Shown piece after piece: positions 21,701 to 33,439 of a DNA stretch of 64,000 bases; positions within the stretch are counted from its first letter, which is position 1, and each line of letters opens with the position of its first letter. The position numbers and the translations under genes were made by a program. The notes beneath the pieces were generated by a model, which saw nothing but the letters and a program-made list of their open reading frames with translations, did not search any database and was not told where the DNA came from. The DNA is from Stomorhina lunata (taxonomy: Eukaryota; Arthropoda; Insecta; Diptera; Rhiniidae), in contig OW121741.1 in NCBI GenBank assembly GCA_933228675.1, forward strand, positions 36,361,952 to 36,425,951, in the 5' to 3' direction.

Positions 21701-23299
21701 CTATAGCAAAAAATGTTCGATAGAAATATTTTTCTATAGCAAAAAATTTTCGATAGAAATATTTTTCTATAGCAAACAATTTTCGATAGAAATATTTTTC
21801 TATAGCAAAAAATTTTCGATAGAAATATTTTTCTATAGCAAAAAATTTTCGATAGAAATATTTTTCTATAGCAAAAAATTTTCGATAGAAATATTTTTCT
21901 ATAGCAAAAAATTTTCGATAGAAATATTTTTCTATAGTAAAAAATTTTCGATAGAAATATTTTTCTATAGCAAAAAATTTTCGATAGAAATATTTTTCTA
22001 TAGAAAAATTTTCAATAGAAATATTTTTCTACAGAAAAATTTTCGATAGAAATATTTTTCTATAGCAAAAAATTTTCGATAGAAATATTTTTTTAAAGAA
22101 AAATTTTCGATAGAAATATTTTTCTATAGCAAAAAATTTTCGATAGAAATATTTTTCTATAGCAAAAAATTTTCGATAGAAATATTTTTCTATAGCAAAA
22201 AATTTTCGATAGAAATATTTTTCTATAGCAAAAAATTTTCGATAGAAATATTTTTCTATAGCAAAAAATGTTCGATAGAAATATTTTTCTATAGCAAAAA
22301 ATTTTCGATAGAAATATTTTTCTATAGCAAAAAATTTTCGATAGAAATATTTTTCTATAGCAAAAAATGTTCGATAGAAATATTTTTCTATAGCAAACAA
22401 TTTTCGATAGAAATATTTTTCTATAGAAAAATTTTCGATAGAAATATTTTTCTATAGAAAAATTTTTGTTAGATTTATTTTTCTATAGAAAAATTTTCGA
22501 TAAAAATATTTTTCTATAGAAAAATTTTCGTTAGAAATATTTTTCTATAGAAAAATTTTCGTTAGAAATATTTTTCTATACAAAAATTTTCGATAGAAAT
22601 ATTTTTCTATAGAAAAATTTTCGATAGAAATATTTTTCTATAGAAAAATTTTTGTTAGATTTATTTTTCTATAGAAAAATTTTCGATAAAAATATTTTTC
22701 TATAGAAAAATTTTCGTTAGAAATATTTTTCTATAGAAAAATTTTCGTTAGAAATATTTTTCTATACAAAAATTTTCGTTAGAAATATTTTTCTATAGAA
22801 AAATTTTCGTTAGAAATATTTTTCTATAGAAAAATTTTCGTTAGAAATATTTTTCTATAGAAAAATTTTCGTTAGAAATATTTTTCTATAGAAAAATTTT
22901 CGTTAGAAATATTTTTCTATAGAAAAATTTTCGTTAGAAATATTTTTCTATAGAAAAATTTTCGTTAGAAATATTTTTCTATAGAAAAATTTTCGTTAGA
23001 AATATTTTTCTATAGAAAAATTTTCGTTAGAAATATTTTTCTATAGAAAAATTTTCGTTAGAAATATTTTTCTATAGAAAAATTTTCGTTAGAAATATTT
23101 TTCTATAGAAAAATTTTCGTTAGAAATATTTTTCTATAGAAAAATTTTCGTTAGAAATATTTTTCTATAGAAAAATTTTCGTTAGAAATATTTTTCTATA
23201 GAAAAATTTTCGTTAGAAATATTTTTCTATAGAAAAATTTTCGTTAGAAATATTTTTCTATAGAAAAATTTTCGTTAGAAATATTTTTCTATAGAAAAA
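18790..23299. repeat. 31/33-bp satellite array 1 (CTATAG core)
   Basis: About 4.5 kb of tandem repeats. Most units from 18.97 to 22.4 kb are 33 bp and contain TTTTTCTATAGCAAAAAATT and TTTTCGATAGAAATA. From 22.4 kb the unit becomes 31 bp, with the exact palindrome TTTTTCTATAGAAAAA and a TTTTCGTTAG variant that is nearly homogeneous to 23.3 kb. There is higher-order duplication: the block from about 21358 reappears at about 22012 (offset 654 bp) with the same variants (CTACAG, TTTTTTTAAAG, AAATGTTCG). Open minus-strand frames here are repeat artefacts. Confidence 0.97.
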
Positions 23300-23705
23300 C
23301 TATACCCGAGCAGTATTCCCGAAATCCAATCAGTATCACCGATTCTCCGTTATCCGATTGATATCACTTAATTCGATCGTTACTGCTATTCCCGATCCAA
23401 GCAATATCATCGATTCTCCACCATCCGGTTGATATCTTAGATACCGAACGTTGTTACCTACCAAATTCTGACTGCTACAATAATAATACCCGAAGTAGAT
23501 AAAGAAAACCCGAAATTAATAAATTAAGGATTATATTGTTAAAACTAAATTAATTTATTATCCACTAATCCGAAATAATCAATAAATAATCTTTATACCA
23601 ACCCCGGAAAAGGTTAAACGACTTGTGTTCTGATTACTTCAGGTTCGTGAATCCGTAAGTAAACTCTGAACGAGACTAAGCTACCTCAGTCCGGCGACAT
23701 GTTAC
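23300..23705. other. Unique 0.4-kb island between satellites
   Basis: Less AT-rich than its surroundings. It contains two diverged copies, about 72 bp apart, of a segment with ATCACCGATTCTCC and GATATC, and ends in CCGGCGACATGTTACA. It might be a piece of a long terminal repeat, but I could not identify a family and found no partner copy. Confidence 0.35.
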
Positions 23706-24112
23706 AAAGGAATAGGAATTGAATATGAAAAAATATGAAAGAATAGGAATGGAATATGCCAGAAAAGGAGTAGGAAAGGAAAAGGAAGGGAATAGGAAAG
23801 GGATAGGTAAGCAGTAGGAAGGGAATAGGAAAGGATAAGGAAAGGAATAGGAAAGGAATAGGAAAGAAATAGGAAAGGAATAGGAAAGGAATAGGAAAGG
23901 AATAGGAAAGGAATAGGAAAGGAATAGGAAAGGAATAGGAAAGGAATAGGAAAGGAATAGGAAAGGAATAGGAAAGGAATAGGAAAGGAATAGGAAAGGA
24001 ATAGGAAAGGAATAGGAAAGGAATAGGAAAGGAATAGGAAAGGAATAGGAAAGGAATAGGAAAGGAATAGGAAAGGAATAGGAAAGGAATAGGAAAGGAA
24101 TAGGAAAGGAAT
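23706..24112. repeat. 11-bp satellite array 3
   Basis: Starts with degenerate units (GGAATTGAATATG and similar), becomes regular GGAAAGGAATA from about 23870, and ends abruptly at 24112. There the next satellite starts without a spacer, the shared bases being ATAG. Confidence 0.95.
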
Positions 24113-26107
24113 AGAAATATTTTTCTATAGAAAAATTTTTGTTAGATTTATTTTTCTATAGAAAAATTTTCGATAGAAATATTTTTCTATAGAAAAATTT
24201 TCGATAGAAATATTTTTCTATAGAAAAATTTTTGTTAGATTTATTTTTCTATAGAAAAATTTTCGATAAAAATATTTTTCTATAGAAAAATTTTCGTTAG
24301 AAATATTTTTCTATAGAAAAATTTTCGTTAGAAATATTTTTCTATACAAAAATTTTCGTTAGAAATATTTTTCTATACAAAAATTTTCGATAGAAATATT
24401 TTTCTATACAAAAATTTTCGATAGAAATATTTTTCTATAGAAAAATTTTCGATAGAAATATTTTTCTATAGAAAAATTTTCGTTAGAAATATTTTTTTAT
24501 AGAAAAATTTTCGTTAGAAATATTTTTTTATAGAAAAATTTTCGTTAGAAATATTTTTTTATAGAAAAATTTTCGTTAGAAATATTTTTCTATAGAAAAA
24601 TTTTCGTTAGAAATATTTTTCTATACAAAAATTTTCGTTAGAAATATTTTTCTATAGAAAAATTTTCGTTAGAAATATTTTTCTATAGAAAAATTTTCGT
24701 TAGAAACATTTTTCTATAGAAAAATTTTCGTTAGAAATATTTTTCTATTGAAAAATTTTCGTTAGAAATATTTTTCTATAGAAAAATTTTCGTTAGAAAT
24801 ATTTTTCTATAGAAAAATTTTCGTTAGAAATATTTTTCTATAGAAAAATTTTCGTTAGAAATATTTTTCTATAGAAAAATTTTCGTTAGAAATATTTTTC
24901 TATAGAAAAATTTTCGTTAGAAATATTTTTCTATAGAAAAATTTTCGTTAGAAATATTTTTCTATAGAAAAATTTTCGTTAGAAATATTTTTCTATAGAA
25001 AAATTTTCGTTAGAAATATTTTTCTATAGAAAAATTTTCGTTAGAAATATTTTTCTATAGAAAAATTTTCGTTAGAAATATTTTTCTATAGAAAAATTTT
25101 CGTTAGAAATATTTTTCTATAGAAAAATTTTCGTTAGAAATATTTTTCTAGAGAAAAATTTTCATTAGAAATATTTTTCTATAGAAAAATTTTCGTTAGA
25201 AATATTTTTCTATAGAAAAATTTTCGTTAGAAATATTTTTCTATAGAAAAATTTTCGTTAGAAATATTTTTCTATAGAAAAATTTTCGTTAGAAATATTT
25301 TTCTATAGAAAAATTTTCGTTAGAAATATTTTTCTATAGAAAAATTTTCGTTAGAAATATTTTTCTATAGAAAAATTTTCGTTAGAAATATTTTTCTATA
25401 GAAAAATTTTCGTTAGAAATATTTTTCTATAGAAAAATTTTCGTTAGAAATATTTTTCTATAGAAAAATTTTCGTTAGAAATATTTTTCTATAGAAAAAT
25501 TTTCGTTAGAAATATTTTTCTATAGAAAAATTTTCGTTAGAAATATTTTTCTATAGAAAAATTTTCGTTAGAAATATTTTTCTATAGAAAAATTTTCGTT
25601 AGAAATATATTTCTATAGAAAAATTTTCGTTAGAAATATTTTTCTATAGCAAAAAATTTTCGATAGAAATATTTTTCTATAGCAAAAAATTTTCGATAGA
25701 AATATTTTTCTAAAGAAAAATTTTCGATAAAAATATTTTTCTATAGCAAAAAATTTTCTATAGAAATATTTTTCTATAGCAAAAAATTTTCGATAGAAAT
25801 ATTTTTCTATAGCAAAAAATTTTCGATAGAAATATTTTTCTATAGCAAAAAATTTTCGATAGAAATATTTTTCTATAGCAAAAATTTTTCGATAGAAATA
25901 TTTTTCTATAGCAAAAAATTTTCGATAGAAATATTTTTCTATAGCAAAAAATTTTCGATAGAAATATTTTTCTATAGCAAAAATTTTTCGATAGAAATAT
26001 TTTTCTATAGCAAAAAATTTTCGATAGAAATATTTTCCTATAGCAAAAAATTTTCGATAGAAATATTTTTCTATAGCAAACAATTTTCGATAGAAATATT
26101 TTTCTAT
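24109..26107. repeat. 31/33-bp satellite array 2
   Basis: Directly abuts the 11-bp array. The first 350 bp repeat the variant order seen at 22.4-22.75 kb (TTTGTTAGATTTATT units, then CTATACAAAAATTTTCG). About 1.15 kb of homogeneous 31-bp units follow, and from about 25640 the 33-bp type returns until the array ends at 26107. It has the same strand orientation as array 1. Confidence 0.97.
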
Positions 26108-26440
26108 ATTATATTTTTGGATATTATATTTGATACTATGCCATTTCACTGTGTACTTAGACCTCACAAGAACTCTAGGTTTGTACTTGTCAAGACAACC
26201 TGCATAATCTCGGAACTATTTGTGTTGGACTGTAAATGTTTATACATTTTTTTTTTTATAATTTGTAAAAGAAATAATTTTATTTTGGGGTTGAAATATT
26301 TTTCTTTTCTGTATTTAATTGAAAATTTTACAGAAACCTTATTTTTATGTGTTCAAACCCGCATAAGTAAAAAAACATACTACGAGGGTTAACTTTAATG
26401 TTTCGATAAGAAAGAAAACAAGTAAATCACTCTTATTAAA

Positions 26441-26556
26441 AGTGTCGAAGTCGTACCTTCCAAAGATTTGTCCTAGATTAAAGAAAATATCAACACAATT
26501 TCTTTAATCTAGTACGAAATTATCGTAGTCGAAGGTATGACTTCCACTCTGTGAAC
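26441..26556. repeat. Palindromic foldback sequence
   Basis: Two nested inverted repeats around a short loop: CTAGATTAAAGAAA pairs exactly with TTTCTTTAATCTAG, and outside it GAAGTCGTACCTTC pairs with GAAGGTATGACTTC with one mismatch. The whole would fold into a hairpin of about 110 nt. It may be a tiny MITE; no target duplication is obvious. Confidence 0.6.
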
Positions 26557-26872
26557 AACATAAATAACGTGTGGACGTTCTGTTTGTCAAAAATGTCAAA
26601 CCTTACTATAGGAATGATGTAAGTTGTTAGATAACAGTCAGCACTGGAATTGTTTAATCCCGAAATATAACAAGTAAGAGTGTTATATTCGGCTGTACCG
26701 AATCTTATACACCCACCATCAAATTGTGTTAAATTTTTAGAAACATATACCTCATATACCTACGAGGGTGCAGTAAATACAAATGTTGGTAAAATATTTG
26801 GAGTAACTTCGGTTGCAGGAGCTTTATAGTTCAATATTTACTTTGAAGAAAATTCGTTATTGTACGTCAGGT

Positions 26873-26876
<4 letters not shown>

Positions 26877-26930
<54 letters not shown>
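26877..26930. repeat. (AT)n microsatellite
   Basis: About 27 uninterrupted AT dinucleotides inside the dispersed repeat. Confidence 0.98.
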
Positions 26931-26934
<4 letters not shown>

Positions 26935-28296
26935 GCCATAGCTGACATAGTTTACAATTTAATAGCTTTTAACTGGCGTTTGTGGCATTTCAGTGGTTAC
27001 CGGGAGCGGTTTTAATGTGAAAGCTATGATCAAAAATGGACCGATTCCTATAAAATTTGACGTACTGACTGAAAGTTGCATAAAACTTCTCTGTTCTAAA
27101 CTTAGTCGTCATAGACTTTACAATTTTATACAATTTATCAGCATAAATGTGATTCCCGGGTCAGGGTTATATGGAAGCTCTAACTAAATGTGAACCGATT
27201 TTACCCATTTTCAGCACACAATTTCTATAACATATCGAAAATACTTTTGCTAAATTTTGTCTCTCTAGCTCTTGTAGTAAAGGAGCTATCGCGCTTTTTT
27301 CTTACGGAAAGATGGACATAAACCGTTTTTTTTTTGTATTTTTGTGTTTCCGTAAGTTTTTTATATGGGAGCTATGGTCAAATAGTAACCGATTGTAACA
27401 AAATTTTGCACACTGGCTGGCATTCACATAAGACTTCCTTTTGTAAAATTTTGTTGCTGTAGCCCTTTTCGTTAAGGAGCTATCGCGCTTTTATCTGACG
27501 GACAGACGGACATGAACCCCTTTTTTCTTACGGAAAGATGGACATAAACCGTCTTTTCTTTTTGTATTTTTGTGTTTCTGTAAGTTTTTTATATGGGAGC
27601 TATGTTCAAATAGTAACCAATTGTAACAAAATTTTGCACACTGGCTGGCATTCACATAAGACTTCCTTTTGTAAAATTTTGTTGCTGTAGCCCTTTTCGT
27701 TAAGGAGCTATCGCGCTTTTATCTGACGGACAGACGGACATGAACCCCTTTTTTCTTACGGAAAGATGGACATAAACCGTCTTTTCTTTTTGTATTTTTG
27801 TGTTTCCGTAAGTTTTTTATATGGGAGCTATGTTCAAATAATAACCAATTGTAACAAAATTTTGCACACTGGCTGGCATTCACATAAGACTTCCTTTTGT
27901 AAAATTTTGTTGCTGTAGCCCTTTTCGTTAAGGAGCTATCGCGCTTTTATCTGACGGACATGAACCCCTTTTCCTTTTTGCATTTTTGTGTTTCCGTAAG
28001 TTTTTTGTATGGGAGCTATGGTCAAATGGTGACCGATATCGACAAAATTTTGCACACTCGCTGACATTGACATAAGACTTTCTTGTGCTAAATTTTGTGG
28101 TTATATCTGCTATAGTTTTAGATTTATTGTCATTTAAGTGTATTTTAGGTGAAATTTAGGCTGTTTTCATAAATATTTTGTATGGGAGCTATAGCTAAAT
28201 GTGAACCGATTTTGATGAAATTTTGTATGTTGCCTAGGGTCAAAACTTCTATGCATCAAATTTTATCATCATAGCTATTATAGTTTGTTATTTATC

Positions 28297-29300
28297 TTAT
28301 ATTCTTAAACGAGCAATAACGATTTTGATAAAATTTGGACCGTGGGTATCTTTTTTGATGTATAGGTCGAGTAACAAGGGATTCTTGGAACCTTTGCCTT
28401 TGAGGGTAAAAACGGGTAAAAAAGTGAAAAAAATCGAAAATGCTATAGTAATAGGCATAGACACAAAATTTATATTATGTTTTGAATAGCTGTTAAAATA
28501 AGCGGACTGGTGTTTGGTACTTTTTTCAATATATGTCCGATAGGTGGTAAAAAAAGGTGAAAATAGTTTTTTTGGTACCATTTTTAAGGCACTCTCATCT
28601 TTTGAACCAAACAATATAGAAAATAATTTTTTAATGCAATCAAAAAATGTGAGAAAAATATTGAACACGTATTTGGTACTTTTTTGAAAAGTGATAAAAT
28701 GATAACTTAACACCTCATGAAATAATATGAATAGGAACAATATGTTAACTGCGTTTTTATAAAAAGGATCGAATTCAATTGGTACCAAGTGCCAAATATA
28801 CTTATGTAACTTTTTAGAAATTAGGGGATAAAAGGGGAAAAATTGGTAATGTTTTACATTTAAAACAAATGAATAGTAAACTATACATTTAGCCATGTTA
28901 TGCTCATGCAATGATCTTAAGCTAAAGTTTTGCGTAACAGACGACGAAGGTTGTTAAGTTGGTATCACTAATTTTCGACAGGTGGCGCCACTGAAAATTA
29001 CTCAAAATGAATTAAATCGTAAGCTGTGCATTCGATCATGCAATGATCTTTAGCAAAGTTGTTGCACATCAACCGACGAAGGCTTCTTAGTTCGAATGAC
29101 AAACTTCCTACAGGTGGCGCCACTGAAAATTACTCAAAATGAATTAAAACGTAAACTGTGCATTTGATAAGGCTTTGATCTTTAGAAAAGTTCTTGCACA
29201 TGAGTCGATGGAGGTTTCTAAGTCGGTATGACCAATTTTTAGAAAAAAATTTGCATAATGTGGAGAAAATATAAACCATAAAAATATTTTAAAAACTTCG
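28297..29300. repeat. '131-bp module' repeat element, copy 1
   Basis: Inserted in the composite repeat. The first 600 bp contain TTCTTAAACGAGCAATAA and several TTTGGTAC boxes. After that come three tandem modules with TCATGCAATGATC, an ACGAAGG segment and the conserved GTGGCGCCACTGAAAATTAC. The same sequence, in opposite orientation and with more modules, is spread over about 40860-48108. A minus-strand open frame across the first part has no recognisable domain. Confidence 0.7.
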
Positions 29301-29399
29301 AAAATTATATTTCTAACTTTACTAAAGAATCCCTTTTTTTGCAGAAAATTTAAAATTTCAAGATGTTACGAGGGCAGGCTAAGCACTTTTCTTCATAAA

Positions 29400-30370
29400 A
29401 TTAAAAAAAAAAGAATTTGTTACAATTTTTTTTTTATAGAAAATTTTCGTTTTAAATTTTTTTATAGAAAATTGTTGTTATAAAATTTTGATAGAAAATT
29501 TTCGACAGAAAATGTTCGTTATAAAATTTTTTATAAAAATTTTTCGGTAATATAATTTTTTATAGAAATTTTTGTTAACATTTTTTATAGAAATTTACAG
29601 AAAATTTTCGTTTTAAAAATTTTTATAGAAAAATTTCATTATAACATTTTTGTTCTAAAATTTTCATTATAAAATTTTTGTTCTAAAATTTTCATTATAA
29701 AATTTTTGTTCTAAAATTTTCATTATAAAATTTTTGTTCTAAAATTTTCATTATAAAATTTTTGTTCTAAAATTTTCATTATAAAATTTTTGTTCTAAAA
29801 TTTTCATTATAAAATTTTTGTTCTAAAATTTTCATTATAAAATTTTTGTTCTAAAATTTTCATTATAAAATTTTTGTTCTAAAATTTTCATTATAAAATT
29901 TTTGTTCTAAAATTTTCATTATAAAATTTTTGTTCTAAAATGTTCATTATAAAATTTTGTTCTAAAATTTTCATTATAAAATTTTTGTAATAAAAATTTT
30001 CACAGAAAATTTTGGTTATAATTTTTTTTTTTTAGAAAATATTTTATAGATAATTTTTGTTATCAAAATATTCGTTATACATTTTTTTATAGGAAATTTT
30101 CGTTATAAAATTTTTTATTAGAAAATTTTTTATAAAAAATTTTCGTTATAAATTTTTTTAATAAAAAATTCTCGATATAAAAATTTATATAAAAATTTTT
30201 GATATAAAATTTTTTATAGAAAATTTTTTATAGAAAATTTTCGATATATTTTTTTTAAAGAAAATTTTTCGTAAAAAATTTTCGATACAAAATTTTGTAT
30301 AGAAAATTTTCGGCACAAAATTTTTTATAGAAAATTTTCGTTATAAAATTTTTGTTATAACATTTTTTAT
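29400..30370. repeat. AT-rich tandem repeat, 28-bp unit in the middle
   Basis: Variable units built from TATAGAAAATTTTCGTTATA. From about 29640 to 29985 there is a regular 28-bp repeat containing ATTTTTGTTCTAAAATTTTC. It resembles the CTATAG satellites in composition, but the exact core is mostly lost. Confidence 0.8.
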
Positions 30371-30553
30371 AAAAAATGTTCGTTTAGGCGTTATCGTGAT
30401 TTCAACAGACAGACGGACATCGCTCAATCGTCTTAGAATTTCATAAGGATTAAGAATATACTTAAATTTTGGTTTTTGAGCCAATATTAAAGAAATAACA
30501 AACAGAATGACAATCTCAATATACCCCCCATTCTTTTTGATGGTGGGTATAAA

Positions 30554-31465
30554 AAGCAACCCTCATATCCAATGTTAGTACATACATATTATAGTTAATT
30601 ACACTTTTGGTTTGTATTTAATTTACCCTAAAAATTCCTTTACTCATTCCCATTAACTTACCAATTTAAATTACTTTTTAGAAGGGAACGAGAGATTTCA
30701 AACAAATAACTATTATTTTCTATAAAACATATCCTTTGAAATGAAGGATAAATCGATTAAAATCAAAGGCAGCATTTTCTGTTTAATCCACAAAAACTTA
30801 TTGACCCATATTTCTTATAGCCCATGTGGCTAAATAACATTTTCTTGTACTACCTCCTAATTCGTTAAACTCCCCAACTCTCTTCCTCTGTAACGCCTTC
30901 TACTTCTTCTGTTATTTACAGCAATCAAATGTGATTTTCCTTAATTCATCAATTATGTCAGACTAAGGATTTTCTTGGTCAGTTATTTACAGTTGTTTTG
31001 TCGCTGTTGTTGTTGTTGTTGCTGTTGTTTTTCTTATCTATTGTTATTGGCAGTTATTTGTTTTTGTTTACTGAAATTACCAACGATGATTATTGGAAAA
31101 AAAGAATCGAATTGTTAAATATTTTATGATATTTGTGTTAAGAAAGGTAAATCCCACCTCAACAATTACGACAGAAACTAACAAACGATGAACAATGAAA
31201 TGTTAAAGGAAAAGTTTATTAAAAATGTATGATTGTTAGCCAAAAGGTTAGAGGCAACGAAAATTAGTGGTGGTGGGTTAGTGTTTCAGTCTGGTAATCA
31301 CAATCACAATCACTTAGACTATGAAGTCCATTGTGTTACCACAAAAGCTGACAGAAAGCATATCAGTAACTAGTATCTTGAAATCATGCGTATCGCTTTG
31401 AAAAGTCGCTTAGGTCTCCAATGAAATAAGACCCCATTTTGTAGTGTAAAGTGCAGGTAATGTTG
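30554..31465. other. Non-repetitive sequence with a TTG/CTG microsatellite
   Basis: No gene is supported. A GTTGTTGTTGTTGTTGCTGT run lies at about 30995-31030, as is common in fly introns. Confidence 0.55.
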
Positions 31466-31467
31466 TA

Positions 31468-32763
31468 AAGAGTGTTCTAAAAAAAATATGCATTTACTAT
31501 TTTAGACAAAATTTATCCATAGTGCAAGAAATAATTTATTTTTTGATCAAGTTAGTTTCTATAGATATGTCAGATACTATTATTTTAGAAATTATTAATT
31601 TTCAATAGTTATTTCAATCAAAATGGACTGCAAAAAAAAGGTGTTGAAAATAAAATTAAAACTTTTCAAAAAAATCCGTCATGGACTTTTAAAAAAATAG
31701 CAAAAAATTTGAAAGTTGACCCTCGAACGGTTTCTAATGCCATCAGACGGTATAAGGAAAACCTGAGCATTGAAAGCAAACCTGGATCAGGGAGGAAAAA
31801 GGGTCCTACAGATATTGGTAAGGCAAAAGAAGTCGAGCGACTCTTTCGAAGAGCGCCTAACACTTCTTTAAGAAAAGCAGCTCGTACGGTGAAATGTTCT
31901 ACGAATTTTGCACATAGAGTCAAACTTATGCTGGACTGAAGACATACAAAGTCCAAAAGGTTCCAGATCGCAATGCTATAAAGAACTTAGAAGCAAAAAA
32001 AACGAGCGAAAAAATTGAAGTCTGATTTTATAAAAAAATACACCTGTTGTGTGATGGATGATGAAACATACGTACTGGCAGACTTTTCTCCCCTTCCTGG
32101 TCAAGATTTTTATGTTGCTGATAAACGGGGCAATGTTCGGCAAGAGTTTCGCACAAAAAAACAAACAAAATTCCCAAAGAAGTTTCTCGTGTGGCAAGCA
32201 ATTTGAAGTTGTGGCAAAAGAAGTAAAGTATTTGTGGCATCTGGCACAATAAACACAGAAATTTATATAAAGGAGTGCCTACAAAAACGGTTGTTACCCT
32301 TTTTAAGAGAGCACAGAGTGACTACATTTTTTTGGCCCGATTTGGCATCATGCCATTATGGAAAAAAGGCTCTTGAGTGGTACTCAAAGAATAATGTCAT
32401 TTTTGTGCCACGAGAGGCAAATCCAACTAACTGTCCAGAACTTCGGCCTGTGGAAAGGTATTGGGCTCTGGTAAAAAAGGAATTGAAGAACACAGGAAAG
32501 ATTTCCAAGAACATGTCCGATTTTAAGCGCAGGTGGAACACATGCTCCAAAAAGGTATCAGAAGCAACTGTAAAATCTTTAATGGGAGGGTTTCCGAAAA
32601 AAGTCGATAATTTTGCAAAACCCGAGTACTAAGTAAACATTTTAACGCTAAATGATTTTGTATAATATGTCATTATATTTGCGTATTTTGTAGAGTTTTT
32701 ATATTAAAAGGTTTGATTTTTATTTAAGAAAATCCAACTACAAATTTTATTTAGAGCACTCTT
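31468..32763 (+). mobile_element. DD37E Tc1/mariner-type transposon, copy 2
   Basis: A 1296-bp copy of the element at 10363-11659, with the same ends (AAGAGTGTTCTAAA) and TA on both sides (31466-31467 and 32764-32765). High identity across its whole length shows both copies descend from a recent source. Confidence 0.92.
31624..32632 (+). pseudogene. DD37E transposase, multiple lesions
   Basis: Keeps the ATG that copy 1 has lost, but is disabled elsewhere. There is a frame change within the first ten codons. Missing bases near 31925 lead to an early stop after HRVK. The A-run in the linker near 31995 has a length change. A TGA replaces Cys after VWQAI near 32205. The catalytic segments CVMDDETYV, FWPDLASCHYGK and CPELRPVERYW are all still readable. 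Confidence 0.88.
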
Positions 32764-32765
32764 TA

Positions 32766-33430
32766 TGGTATATTAACTGATTGTAAAATCTAACTAAAAT
32801 AATGTGGTACACTAAAACAAATTACCAATATATGTGGTGTACCACATCTGTGGAATTTTGACATAACATCTTCTCTCGAAATAAGACAATTTTCCAAGAT
32901 TTTTATAGTAAATATGGAATTTTAATGCCCGTCTTTTGGTCTAATCCCCGTATTTCTACGACCTTTGGATCGGAAGATATGTAGTCGACTAATCGACCTC
33001 TTTCAGATTTTTCCCCAATTTCAATATGACAAAACGACTTCTTTCAGAGAATTAAGATTAATTTGAAAATTCGTACAAAAAAACTGGCAAAAATAGTTTG
33101 ACAAAACAGCTTGTCTTCATTTAGTTTTAGCAATTTTTACTAAATTATTTTGGACAAAACAGCTTCTTTCGAAAGAAGACGTTTCGTGAAAAGCAAATTT
33201 TGAAAAAATTACCGCTTGTCTCAAACAAGTTGATGTTTTGATCAATTGGTCGCCAGGATTACTTGCGACAAAACGTCTTGTATCAAAAGAAGTTAGTTTC
33301 AAAAAACCAAAGACTTAAAAATTTTAAGTCTTATCTCAATACAAGTGTTTTTAGAAAAACGAAAAAGAAAAAAAGAAGCTATTTATTTAAGAATAAATTA
33401 AAACTCGTGTAAATTGATCAAAGACAAAAA
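32766..33430. other. Sequence with degenerate GACAAAAC repeats
   Basis: Contains four spaced copies of (G/T)GACAAAAC(G/A)(G/A)CTT followed by self-complementary bits such as CTTTCGAAAGAAG (33029-33290). It directly precedes the deleted transposon-like ORF and could be its 5' end. No clear terminal repeat was found. Confidence 0.4.
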
Positions 33431-33439
33431 AGTAAAACT

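Larger units (their letters stand above)
26669..30553. repeat. Composite dispersed repeat, copy 2
   Basis: Begins ACAAGTAAGAGTGTTATATT and ends CCCATTCTTTTTGATGGTGG. The near-terminal parts are inverted (ACCCACCATCAAA and TTTTTGATGGTGGGT). It shares the GGGAGCTATGG modules and order with 6573-7768, three of them in near-identical tandem (about 27350-27960). It contains a (TA)n run and CAGACGGACA (GTCY-type) runs, a pairing known from fly 'mini-me'/DINE-like repeats. Continuity with copy 1 breaks at about 28297 and resumes at about 30370, so the intervening 2.07 kb is an insertion. Confidence 0.7.

Noticed and set aside
23300..23705. Solo LTR
   Set aside because: No TG..CA pair with a target duplication and no partner copy could be found; left as an unclassified island.
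18790..26107. CRISPR-like regular repeats
   Set aside because: Contiguous tandem repeats without unique spacers in a eukaryotic context.
21375..26167. Minus-strand frames encoding AIEKYFYRKFF repeats
   Set aside because: The 33-bp unit is a multiple of three and so stays open; no gene context.
28297..28911. 204-codon minus-strand frame
   Set aside because: AT-rich, no recognised domain, lies in a dispersed repeat whose other copy does not keep the frame open.
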